This document shows, one piece after another, positions 15,908-23,288 of a stretch of 64,000 nucleotides of DNA. Numbering within the stretch: the stretch's first letter is position 1; every line of letters starts with the position of its first letter. The notes under the pieces are model-generated. The model saw only the letters and a program-made list of their open reading frames with translations, did no database searches and was not told the DNA's origin. Origin of the DNA: Rubrobacter xylanophilus DSM 9941 (GTDB lineage: Bacteria > Actinomycetota > Rubrobacteria > Rubrobacterales > Rubrobacteraceae); the NCBI RefSeq assembly GCF_000014185.1, contig NC_008148.1, forward strand, positions 124,001 through 188,000, given 5' to 3'. A program made the translations under genes and the position numbers.

Positions 15908-17398
15908 TCACCCGGGCCCGTCGAGGGCCGCCCGGAGCCTCTTTACCCCTTCTTCTATCTCGTCTCGCCCGAAGGCGGCGTAGCCGAGGACGAGGCCCGG
16001 GGTGCGGCAGGCTCCGCTCGCGAACGCGGAGACCGGCGGCGCCTCGACGCCCAGGGCGGCGGCCCGACGGGAGGCCTCGCGGTCGTCCGTGCCCTCCGGG
16101 AGTCGGCCGACCAGGTGCATGCCGGCCTCGGCCGGCGGCACCTCCAGCCGGCCGGCGAGGTGCCTGCGCGCCGCCTCGACGAGCGCCTCCTGTCGCTCGG
16201 CGTAGAGCTTGCGCGTCCGGCGCAGGTGGCGCTCGAAGTGGCCCTCGGCGATGAACCGGGCCAGCACGCCCTGGTCCGGCCCCGGGGGGTGGCGGTCGGA
16301 TAGCTCGCGGGCGGCGGCGAAGGCGTCCACGAGGTCTGGCGGAAGGACGAGGTAGCCGAGCCGGAGCGAGGGGAAGAGCACCTTGGAGAAGGTGCCGACG
16401 TAGATCACGCGCCCCTCCGCATCGAGGCCCTGGAGGGCCTCGAGCGGCCTCCCGGCGTAGCGGTACTCGGAGTCGTAGTCGTCCTCGAGGACCCACGCCC
16501 CCGTCCGGTTCGCCCACCCGAGGAGCTCCAGCCTCCGGGCGAGGCTCATCGTGGCCCCGAGCGGGTACTGGTGCGAGGGCGTGACGTGGACCAGCCTGGC
16601 GTCGGGGCCGAGCCTCGCGCCTGCGGCCACGTCGAGGCCCTCCCCGTCCACGGGCACGGGCACGAGGCGCGCCCCCGCGCCGAGCAGCGCCGCCCGGGCG
16701 CCCATGTAGCCTGGATCCTCTACCCACGCCGCGTCCCCGGGGTCCAGCAGCACCCGCGCGGCGAGGTCGAGCGCCTGCTGCGAGCCGGAGACGACGATGA
16801 CCTGCTCCGGCGAGCACCGCACCGCCCGCGCCGCCCGGAGGTACGCGGAGATCTCCGCCCTCAGCGGCGCGTACCCCGCCGGATCCCCGTACCCTAGCAG
16901 GCCCGGCGGCGGCCTCCGCCAGAACCTGCTCGCCAGCTGCCGCCACAGCTCGAAAGGGAACCTGTCCAGCGCCGGGACCCCCGGCCGGAAGGCGCGCGGC
17001 GCCCCGGCGTCCCTGGCGGTGGTCGTCGGCGTCGCCGCCAGGAGCCCCCCGCGCCGGGAGAGCGCCCGTTCCGCCCCCGCGCCGGCGGCCTCGCGCCCCG
17101 GTCCGGGGCGGGCACGGAGCAGGTCGTCGGGCAGCGAGCGGGCGACGTAGGTGCCGGAGCCGACCCTGCCCTCCAGATATCCCTCGGCCAGGAGCTGCAC
17201 GTAGGCACTCGTCGCCGTGTTGCGCGAGACCCCGAGCCCGGCGGCGAGCTCCCGCGTCGAGGGAAGTCGCGCCCCCGGGGAGAGCCTGCCGCCCAGGATC
17301 GCCCCCCGCAACCCCTCGTAGAGCTGCCGGTGCAGCGGTACCGCCGACGACCGGTCCACCGAGACCCAGAGCAGTACGGACCCCGATCTCCCGGCCAT
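15908..17398 (-). CDS. MocR-family regulator (GntR HTH plus aminotransferase domain)
   Basis: 496 residues. Residues about 10-80 are a GntR-type winged helix-turn-helix (PLHRQLYEGLRGAILGGRLS, then TRELAAGLGVSRNTATSAY). After a linker, residues about 130-490 form a fold-type I aminotransferase domain with a PLP-lysine site in VGTFSKVLFPSLRLGY. MocR proteins sense amino or vitamin B6 compounds through PLP and usually control a divergent neighbour. The ATG has AAGGAGGG just upstream. The divergent gene is a SIS-domain sugar-phosphate isomerase, so an amino-sugar signal is an attractive guess. Known PdxR or GabR orthology cannot be shown from this sequence alone. Confidence 0.92.
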   Translation of the reverse strand: MAGRSGSVLLWVSVDRSSAVPLHRQLYEGLRGAILGGRLSPGARLPSTRELAAGLGVSRNTATSAYVQLLAEGYLEGRVGSGTYVARSLPDDLLRARPGPGREAAGAGAERALSRRGGLLAATPTTTARDAGAPRAFRPGVPALDRFPFELWRQLASRFWRRPPPGLLGYGDPAGYAPLRAEISAYLRAARAVRCSPEQVIVVSGSQQALDLAARVLLDPGDAAWVEDPGYMGARAALLGAGARLVPVPVDGEGLDVAAGARLGPDARLVHVTPSHQYPLGATMSLARRLELLGWANRTGAWVLEDDYDSEYRYAGRPLEALQGLDAEGRVIYVGTFSKVLFPSLRLGYLVLPPDLVDAFAAARELSDRHPPGPDQGVLARFIAEGHFERHLRRTRKLYAERQEALVEAARRHLAGRLEVPPAEAGMHLVGRLPEGTDDREASRRAAALGVEAPPVSAFASGACRTPGLVLGYAAFGRDEIEEGVKRLRAALDGPG

Positions 17399-17414
17399 CT
17401 CCCTCCTTCCCGCA

Positions 17415-17462
17415 ATTGGCCTCAATAAGATAGTCGAAAGTGGATCTTGCGTAAAGGCCAAT
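17415..17462. promoter_or_regulatory. MocR/SIS divergent control region
   Basis: A perfect inverted repeat, ATTGGCCT at 17415-17422 and AGGCCAAT at 17455-17462, brackets a minus-strand promoter: -35 TTTACG (17450-17455) and -10 TATCTT (17427-17432) with 17 bases between. Paired operator halves around the promoter are typical for autoregulated MocR proteins. The arms and promoter are visible; regulator binding is inferred. Confidence 0.55.
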
Positions 17463-17575
17463 GTGCCGTTAGGTTGGGGCCGTGAGGGTGGAAGTCGCAC
17501 TGAAAGGTGTGCTGAGGGGATGATCTCCTGCCCCGACTGCGGCGGGCTGGCGCTACGACCGAGGAGGAAGAGCCG

Positions 17576-18700
17576 ATGCGGCAGGGAAAGAACAGAGGTA
17601 ACCGGGTGGGCGCGCAGGCCGGTGAGAGGCGCACGCGGCACCCGTTTCACATGCACGATTCGATACATACGCAACCTGAAGCCTTCGCCCGAGTCTTGGA
17701 GCGCAGCGATGCACTCGCGGAGCGGTTCGCCGCGGAGGCCGCCGCGTGCGAGAGGCTGTTTCTCGTCGGCATCGGGACCTCGCACCACGCCGCGCGCGTC
17801 GGGGAGCATCTCTTCCGCGCCTACGGCGGCGGCCTCGACGCGCGGGCCGTCCACTCCTTCGACTTCGCGCTCTACGGGCCAGAGGTGACGGCCCGGGATT
17901 GCGTCGTCGCCGTCAGCCACCGCGGCTCCAAGCGCTATACGGCCGCGGCCCTGAGGCGAGCCCGGGAGGCCGGCAGCCGGACGGCCCTCGTCACCGGCGA
18001 AGGGGCGACCGTGTCCGTGGAGACCGACGCCGTGTTCGAGACGGTCCCGCAGGAGCGGTCGTCGGCCCACACCGTCAGCTACACGAGCGCGGTGGCCGTG
18101 CTCGCGCTCCTCGCCGCGCTCGCGGGGCGGCTGAGGACCGGCTCTGAGACCCTGGAGATGGGCTTCCTGCGCGAGGAGATACCGGCGGCGTTGCGGGAGG
18201 CGCTCGGCACGGAGGACGAGGCCCGCGCGCTGGCCGGGGAGCACGTGGGGCGGCGCAGGATCTGGCTCGCAGGCGGCGGCCCGAGCGCGGTTACGGCCGA
18301 GGAGACGGCGCTCAAGATCAAGGAGACCTCCTACCTCCAGGCCGAGGGGATGCCGACCGAGACGATGCTGCACGGGCCGTTCCAGTGCGTCGAGGCCGAG
18401 GACCTCTTCGTGCTCGTCGCGCCCTCGGGGGCGGCGCAGGGACGCACCCTGGAGGTCGCCGACCTCGCGGGCGAGGTCGGCGCGCCGAGCCTCGTCGTCT
18501 CCGACGGCACCGCCGGGATACCGGGCGGCGCGTCGTCGCTCGCCGTGCGCGAGGTCCCGGAGCCCTTCTCGGCGCTCGCCTGCCTGGTGCCGCTCCAGCT
18601 CTTCGCGTACCATCTGGCGCTCGCGCGCGGCACCAACCCGGACTCCTTCCGCGCCGAAGACCCGCGCTTCGCCCGCGCCGACGTTTCCGGGAGGTTGTGA
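17576..18700 (+). CDS. SIS-domain sugar-phosphate isomerase (GlmS isomerase-half type)
   Basis: 374 residues. Two SIS domains are seen. The first has GIGTSHHAARVGEHLFRAYG and the phosphate-binding SHRGSKRYTAAAL. The second has LAGGGPSAVTAEETALKIKE followed by TSYLQAEGMPTETMLHGPF, which matches the ALK-KE-SY--AE----HGP catalytic block of glucosamine-6-phosphate synthase. The N-terminal glutaminase domain with its Cys1 is absent, so it may act as an ammonia-dependent synthase or, more likely, as an amino-sugar deaminase/isomerase. GAGGAGGA seven bases upstream supports the ATG at 17576. It overlaps the EamA transporter gene by four bases and is divergent from a MocR regulator. Confidence 0.88.
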   Translation: MRQGKNRGNRVGAQAGERRTRHPFHMHDSIHTQPEAFARVLERSDALAERFAAEAAACERLFLVGIGTSHHAARVGEHLFRAYGGGLDARAVHSFDFALYGPEVTARDCVVAVSHRGSKRYTAAALRRAREAGSRTALVTGEGATVSVETDAVFETVPQERSSAHTVSYTSAVAVLALLAALAGRLRTGSETLEMGFLREEIPAALREALGTEDEARALAGEHVGRRRIWLAGGGPSAVTAEETALKIKETSYLQAEGMPTETMLHGPFQCVEAEDLFVLVAPSGAAQGRTLEVADLAGEVGAPSLVVSDGTAGIPGGASSLAVREVPEPFSALACLVPLQLFAYHLALARGTNPDSFRAEDPRFARADVSGRL

Positions 18701-19575
18701 GTCGAGTAAACTCTGCGACCGTGCGGCTCGCGTACACGCTGTTGCTCGTCGGGGTCACCGCCGTGTGGGGGTGGACCTTCGTCGTCGTCCAGGACGCCAT
18801 CGCAGCCTACGGGGTGCTGGGGTTTCTGGCCCTGCGCTTCACGCTGGCGAGCGGGGCCATGGCCCCTTTCGTGGCCCGCCGCGCCGGGTTGGGGACGCTT
18901 CTCGTGGGCGGCGGCATCGGCGTGGTGCTGGCGGCGGGCTACCTCCTGCAGACCCTGGGCCTCCTGTACACCACGCCGACCAACTCCGGCCTGATCACGG
19001 GCCTGTTCGTGGTCTTCGCCCCGCTCGCCGCCCGGGCGCTGTTCGGGGAGCTGCTCTCCCGGCGGGTGATGCTGGCCGTGGGCCTCAGCCTGCTGGGCAT
19101 GGTGCTGCTCGCGGGCCAGAGCCCCTCCGGGGTGAGGGTGGGCGACGCGCTCACCCTGGGCTGCGCGGCGGCGCTGGGGGCGCACATCGCCCTGCTCTCC
19201 CGCTACGCCCGCGAGCACGACGCCGGCGCGCTGGCCTTCGCCCAGATGCTCTCCATGGCGGCGCTGTTCTGGGCGATGTGGCCGCTCTTCGAGCCCGTCT
19301 TCGCGCCGCCCCCCGGCGTCTGGCCCGCTATCGCCCTCACCGGCTTGGTGGCCTCCGCCGGGGCCTTCTGGGTGCAGACCGCCGTCCAGCAGCGCATAAG
19401 CGCGGCCCGGGCCGCCGTGATCCTGACGATGGAGCCGGTCTTCGCCGCCCTTTTCGGCTACTGGCTCGCCGGGGACAGGCTCAACCCGGTGCAGCTCGCG
19501 GGGGCGGCCCTGATCCTCTCGGCCCTCGTGGTCGGCGAGGTGCTCCCGGCGCTCCGCCGCGGGAAGAAGGGCTGA
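18697..19575 (+). CDS. EamA-family (DMT) transporter
   Basis: 292 residues with about ten membrane helices in two repeated five-helix halves. The opening VTAVWGWTFVVVQDAI and the C-terminal AAVILTMEPVFAALFGYWLA are standard EamA signatures. Members export metabolites such as amino acids, sugars or drugs. The GTG start overlaps the stop of the SIS gene (GTGA), so the two form one operon, probably controlled by the MocR region. The cargo is unknown; an amino-sugar-related compound is inferred from the neighbour only. Confidence 0.93.
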   Translation: MSRVNSATVRLAYTLLLVGVTAVWGWTFVVVQDAIAAYGVLGFLALRFTLASGAMAPFVARRAGLGTLLVGGGIGVVLAAGYLLQTLGLLYTTPTNSGLITGLFVVFAPLAARALFGELLSRRVMLAVGLSLLGMVLLAGQSPSGVRVGDALTLGCAAALGAHIALLSRYAREHDAGALAFAQMLSMAALFWAMWPLFEPVFAPPPGVWPAIALTGLVASAGAFWVQTAVQQRISAARAAVILTMEPVFAALFGYWLAGDRLNPVQLAGAALILSALVVGEVLPALRRGKKG

Positions 19576-19597
19576 GGGGCGGCCTTCCGGCCGCCCC
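19576..19597. terminator. Convergent terminator hairpin
   Basis: A nine-base stem GGGGCGGCC / GGCCGCCCC with loop TTCC starts right after the EamA stop. A second GC dyad follows at about 19604-19615. There is no long T-run, but the place between convergent genes supports a two-way terminator. Confidence 0.6.
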
Positions 19598-19617
19598 CTC
19601 CCCGGGGCCGGCCCCTT

Positions 19618-20934
19618 CTAGAAGCGGGCGACCCGGCTGTCGGCGTGGGCCACGACGATCTGGGCGCCCACCGGCAGCCCGAGCGGGTTGTTGCGGGTGA
19701 CGACCACCCGCAAACCGTTGACCTGGGTCCTGGCGTCGGAGTTCGCGGCGGGTATCTTCTGCTCGTTCACCACCACGTAGCCGATGCCGGGGAGATCCAG
19801 GCGCGTGTTGGGCCTGACGTCTACGGGCACCGGAAGGCCCGCGACCCGCAGCCGGGCGAACTCGGTGCCCTGGGTGGAGCTTGTCCTGCGGCCGTTCCTG
19901 AAGGTGTCCTGGGCCACGGCCTTCACGGCGTCGGCGCGTATGAGGCCCCCGAGCAGTCTGAGATCCTGGACCGTGGCGGTGGTCCTGGCGACGGTGCCGG
20001 AGTCGCGCCGGCCGCCGAAGGCGGTCGTCCTGCCGGTGCCGATGGAGAGGACGTCGCCCACGCTCAGGGCCTGCACGTTGTTGGTGCGGACCTTGCCGCC
20101 CGTCCCCTCGCACCCGATGACCACGAAGGCGGCCTTGCCGATGCGGTTCTGGAGGCTGTCGCCGACGGCGGCGTTGGCGGTCGCGGCGTAGGCCTGGCCG
20201 CCGACGATGACCTCCGGCTGGTTGCGGGAGAAGCCGCTGTAGGCGTGGGCCACCACGATCCTGGCGCCCACCGGCAGGCCGAATTCGTTCTGCCGGGTGA
20301 CGACGACGGTGATCATCTCCACCGTCACCTTGCCGAGGCTCCTGCCGTTGCCGCCGGGCACCACGTTCTTGAGGATGACGTACCCGAGGCCGGGGAGGTC
20401 TATCCTGGTGTTCGGCGAGACGTCGGCGACGCGCCGGCCGTCGACCCTGAGGTCGACGAACGAGGAGCCCGCCGCCGAGCTCCGTATCCTCCTGGCGTCC
20501 GCCGTGGTGTTGGCCACGGCCTTCACGGCGTCGGCGGTGATGAGGCCGTCCAGCAGGTTGAGCCCGCTCACCGTGGAGGTGTTCCTGACCTGGGCCGAGG
20601 TGGAGGTCTTCCTGGTGAAGACGGTGCTGCGCAGCGCCCCGGCCCTGAGCACCTCTCCGGCGTCGAGCGAGTCGACGGAGTTGGAGAGGGTCTTGCCCCC
20701 GGTCCCGTTGCACGGGCACGGTATGAAGGCCGAGCGCCCGAGCGTCGCCGCGACCGGGCCGGCCTGGGCGTTGGCGTAGGTGCCGTAGGCGTTGCCCCGG
20801 AAGGAGCCCTTCAGCTGCGTGGCGGCCTCGCCCTCGCCCGCCCCCGCCAGCACGACGAGCGCCATCCCGAGCAGGAGCCCGGCCCATACGGCCAGGTGCC
20901 GTTTCAGCCTCGCGTTGTCCATCGCTGCCCCCAT
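19618..20934 (-). CDS. Secreted two-repeat protein, choice-of-anchor P-like
   Basis: 438 residues. A signal peptide (about residues 1-33, helix LAVWAGLLLGMALVVLAGAG) is followed by two copies of a domain of about 190 residues. Each copy has a Cys-containing GTGGK segment, then GLI-ADAVKAVA, a strand block ending in VSPNTRIDLPGLGYV or VRPNTRLDLPGIGYV, and a close R-NxxGLPVGA-IVVAHA. The pattern resembles the choice-of-anchor P proteins of actinobacteria, whose role is unknown. The ATG at 20934 is preceded by AAGGAGGA. Two in-frame methionines, four codons apart, are both possible. It is divergent from a TetR regulator with a strong palindrome between them. Confidence 0.78.
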   Translation of the reverse strand: MGAAMDNARLKRHLAVWAGLLLGMALVVLAGAGEGEAATQLKGSFRGNAYGTYANAQAGPVAATLGRSAFIPCPCNGTGGKTLSNSVDSLDAGEVLRAGALRSTVFTRKTSTSAQVRNTSTVSGLNLLDGLITADAVKAVANTTADARRIRSSAAGSSFVDLRVDGRRVADVSPNTRIDLPGLGYVILKNVVPGGNGRSLGKVTVEMITVVVTRQNEFGLPVGARIVVAHAYSGFSRNQPEVIVGGQAYAATANAAVGDSLQNRIGKAAFVVIGCEGTGGKVRTNNVQALSVGDVLSIGTGRTTAFGGRRDSGTVARTTATVQDLRLLGGLIRADAVKAVAQDTFRNGRRTSSTQGTEFARLRVAGLPVPVDVRPNTRLDLPGIGYVVVNEQKIPAANSDARTQVNGLRVVVTRNNPLGLPVGAQIVVAHADSRVARF

Positions 20935-21050
20935 GCATCCTCCTTCTACCGGGATCAGGAAAACAGGACGGCAAAGGGCGAGAGCCGCGCCCAGAGGCCC
21001 GACGGACCCTGGAACGCGGCACGCCCGGCGCCGTCTGGTCCTGACCCTGC

Positions 21051-21068
21051 CTACCGTACGTGCGGTAG
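21051..21068. promoter_or_regulatory. Candidate TetR operator
   Basis: The 18-base sequence CTACCGTACGTGCGGTAG has arms CTACCG and CGGTAG, perfectly inverted around a near-symmetric centre. Size, symmetry and position between a TetR gene and a divergent gene are those of a TetR-family operator. Binding is inferred. Confidence 0.65.
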
Positions 21069-21173
21069 AAGTATGTTGTGTTGCGAGGTCGCGTGTCAAG
21101 GCGCAAAAGGTCTGAAAAAGTGTATTCTTTCGGGCCTGTGCGGGCGTCTTTGGGTCGGAGAGAGGAGGTTGTT

Positions 21174-21704
21174 TTGGCGCGGCGGTTATCTGCCTCCCGG
21201 CGGGCGCAGATCCTGGAGGCGGCCCTCGGTATGTTCTCGGAGCGGGGCTACGAGGGGACGCCGCTCAGCGCCATCGCCGAGGAGGTGGGGCTGAGCAAGC
21301 CGGGGATCGTGCACCACTTCCCGCACAAGGACGACATCCTGGAGGCCCTCTTCGGGCCCGTCTTTGGCGAGGTGGAGGCGCTGCTGGAGGGGAGGCCTGG
21401 TAGGGAGGAGCTGCTCGAGGGGTACCTGGAGATCATACTCCGCAACCGCCGGCTGACGGTGCTGCTGGCGACCGATCTGGCGATCCTGAACCGGCCCCGG
21501 ATCGGGGAGCGGGTCTGCGCTCTGAACCTGCGGCTGCGGGTGGCGCTCGCCGGGCCCGGCTCGACGCTGGAGGAGGAGATGCGGGCCGAGTGCGCCCTGG
21601 GGGCTCTGAGGTCGCCGGTGGTCTTCTTTCCGGAGGCGGACCCCGGGCTGGTCAGGAGGGTGGCGCTGGAGGCCGCGCGGCGGGTGCTCGGGGCCGGCCG
21701 CTAG
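21174..21704 (+). CDS. TetR/AcrR-family regulator
   Basis: 176 residues from a TTG start that has GAGGAGG five bases upstream; in-frame sequence further up has ATG and GTG codons but would run close to the palindrome. Residues about 8-55 are a TetR helix-turn-helix (RRAQILEAALGMFSERGYEG, then LSAIAEEVGLSKPGIVHHFPHK). The C-terminal ligand domain is short and variable, so the effector is unknown. The gene is divergent from the secreted two-repeat protein and probably represses it and itself through the palindrome at 21051-21068. Confidence 0.88.
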   Translation: MARRLSASRRAQILEAALGMFSERGYEGTPLSAIAEEVGLSKPGIVHHFPHKDDILEALFGPVFGEVEALLEGRPGREELLEGYLEIILRNRRLTVLLATDLAILNRPRIGERVCALNLRLRVALAGPGSTLEEEMRAECALGALRSPVVFFPEADPGLVRRVALEAARRVLGAGR

Positions 21705-22057
21705 CCGTCTTTCAAGCTGCCCTCCTGCGCCCCCTTCCGCGCCGCAGAGGGTTTTGCCGGCGACCCCGGCTCGGGGCGGTGGGGGTGGAGTTCGCCGGCG
21801 CTCCATAGGCTCCGGCGGCGACGGCGCGGACACCAGCCCCTCCCGGGAGGCGACAGTCGCCGCCAGCCAGCCCGGCGCCCGCGTCTACACCCGCGCCCCC
21901 TTCGTGGTCGAGGCCCGGGGCTCCAGCGGGCGGCGGAAGACGCCGTCGCCGCCCGCGGTCCCGCGTTCGTCCGGCAGGACCGGGCCGGGGTCGGGGAGCA
22001 GCGGCTGGCCGGGCGGTAGAATATATTGCGGGCTGTCGGGAGAGAAGGAGGAGCGGC
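21705..22057 (+). other. 353-base stretch with no assigned gene
   Basis: No convincing gene. Open frames exist on both strands, but their translations are rich in Pro, Arg, Gly and Ser and match no family I know. A decayed gene cannot be excluded. At the right end TAGAAT/TATATT-like bases (about 22016-22026) and GAGAAGGAGGAG just before the ATG at 22058 look like the promoter and ribosome site of the cysteine hydrolase. Confidence 0.4.
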
Positions 22058-22702
22058 ATGGCCCGCACGGTAGAGGTTCCGGAGTACGAGGTTCACGAGG
22101 AGATCCGTGTAGACCCGGCGCGCACGGCGCTCGTCGTCGTGGACATGCAGAACGACTTCGTCAAGGAGGGCGGCTCGCTCGTCGTGCCGGACGCCGGGGC
22201 GACCATCCCCGCCATAAGGAGGCTCCTCGAGCTCGCCCGCGGGTCCGGGATGAAGGTCGTCTTCACCCAGGACACGCACTCCGAGGGCGATCCGGAGTGG
22301 GAGATCTGGGGCGAGCACTGCCGGGAGGGGACGTGGGGCTGGCGGATCGTGGACGAGCTCGCGCCCCGCGAGGACGAGCTCGTCATCCGCAAGGTGCGCT
22401 ACGACGCCTTCTACGGCACGCACCTCGACCACTTCCTCCGGGTCTGGGGGGTGGACACCCTGGTGATCTGCGGCACCGTGGCGAGCATCTGCGTCCACTA
22501 CACCGCGGCGAGCGCGGCGCTGCGCTGGTACAAGGTGGTGATCCCCAAAGACGCCACCTCCGCGCTCCACCCGTTCGACCTCGAGGCCTCCCTGCGCCAG
22601 ACCGCCTTCCTGTTCGCGGGGAGGATAACGGAGAGCGGGGGCGTACGGGCGGAGCCGCAGCCCTACCGGAGCAAGCTGGAGGAGGCCGCCGGGGAGCGCT
22701 AG
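22058..22702 (+). CDS. Isochorismatase-family cysteine hydrolase
   Basis: 214 residues. The catalytic triad of the family is visible: Asp29 in VVVDMQNDF, a lysine in VIRKVRYDAFYGT, and the nucleophilic cysteine in GTVASICVHYTA. The cis-peptide region before the Cys and the conserved C-terminal ALHPFD are also present. Such enzymes hydrolyse amides or vinyl ethers (nicotinamide, N-carbamoyl compounds, isochorismate, ureidoacrylate); which one applies here is not readable. It has its own ribosome site and seems to be monocistronic. Confidence 0.9.
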   Translation: MARTVEVPEYEVHEEIRVDPARTALVVVDMQNDFVKEGGSLVVPDAGATIPAIRRLLELARGSGMKVVFTQDTHSEGDPEWEIWGEHCREGTWGWRIVDELAPREDELVIRKVRYDAFYGTHLDHFLRVWGVDTLVICGTVASICVHYTAASAALRWYKVVIPKDATSALHPFDLEASLRQTAFLFAGRITESGGVRAEPQPYRSKLEEAAGER

Positions 22703-22783
22703 CGCATGCGTTCCGCGGCTCCGTGCTGTAGCATGGGGAGGAGGCGTTTGTCGTGATCGATCGGAGAGAGGAGGGGTAGAGAG

Positions 22784-23224
22784 ATGGCTGCGGAGCGCAG
22801 GGCGGAGGCGGTCTGGGAAGGGAACCTCGTTCAGGGCAGCGGCAGGTTCACGGTGGGCAGCGGCGCCTTCGGCGAGATGCCGGTCACCTGGGCGTCGCGC
22901 ACCGAGAAGCCGGACGGGAAGACCAGCCCCGAGGAGCTGATCGCGGCGGCCCACGCCTCGTGCTTCGCCATGGCCCTCTCCTTCGTGCTCGGCGAGGGGG
23001 GCAACCCCCCGGAGCGCCTGGAGGTCAGCGCCACCTCCACCTTCGAGGAGGCCGACGGGGGTTTCAGGATCTCCCGGATGCAGCTCGACGTGAGGGGGCG
23101 GGTCCCCGGGCTCGACGAAGAGGGCTTCCGCAGCGCCGTGGAGCAGGCCGAGCAGGGCTGCCCGGTCAGCAACGCCCTGCGCGGCAACGTGGACATCAGC
23201 GTGAGCGCCCGCCTGGAGGGCTAG
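22784..23224 (+). CDS. osmC: OsmC-family peroxiredoxin-like protein
   Basis: 146 residues, full length. The two reactive cysteines are in AAHASCFAMALS and EQGCPVSNAL. The N-terminal glycine-rich strand block (GSGRFTVGSGAFGEMPVTWASR) matches the OsmC subgroup and not Ohr. OsmC proteins reduce organic hydroperoxides using thiols. AGGAGGGG upstream supports the ATG. A strong hairpin follows 12 bases after the stop. Confidence 0.93.
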   Translation: MAAERRAEAVWEGNLVQGSGRFTVGSGAFGEMPVTWASRTEKPDGKTSPEELIAAAHASCFAMALSFVLGEGGNPPERLEVSATSTFEEADGGFRISRMQLDVRGRVPGLDEEGFRSAVEQAEQGCPVSNALRGNVDISVSARLEG

Positions 23225-23236
23225 CGGCAAAGGCGG

Positions 23237-23272
23237 GAGAAGGGGCCCCGCCCGAGGGCGGGGCCCCTTCTC
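23237..23272. terminator. Strong bidirectional terminator
   Basis: A perfect 17-base inverted repeat (GAGAAGGGGCCCCGCCC and its complement) with a two-base centre lies between the convergent osmC and symporter genes, followed by CTTT on the plus strand. The opposite strand has a short A/T end as well. Confidence 0.8.
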
Positions 23273-23288
23273 TTTGCGGGTGCCCTTC

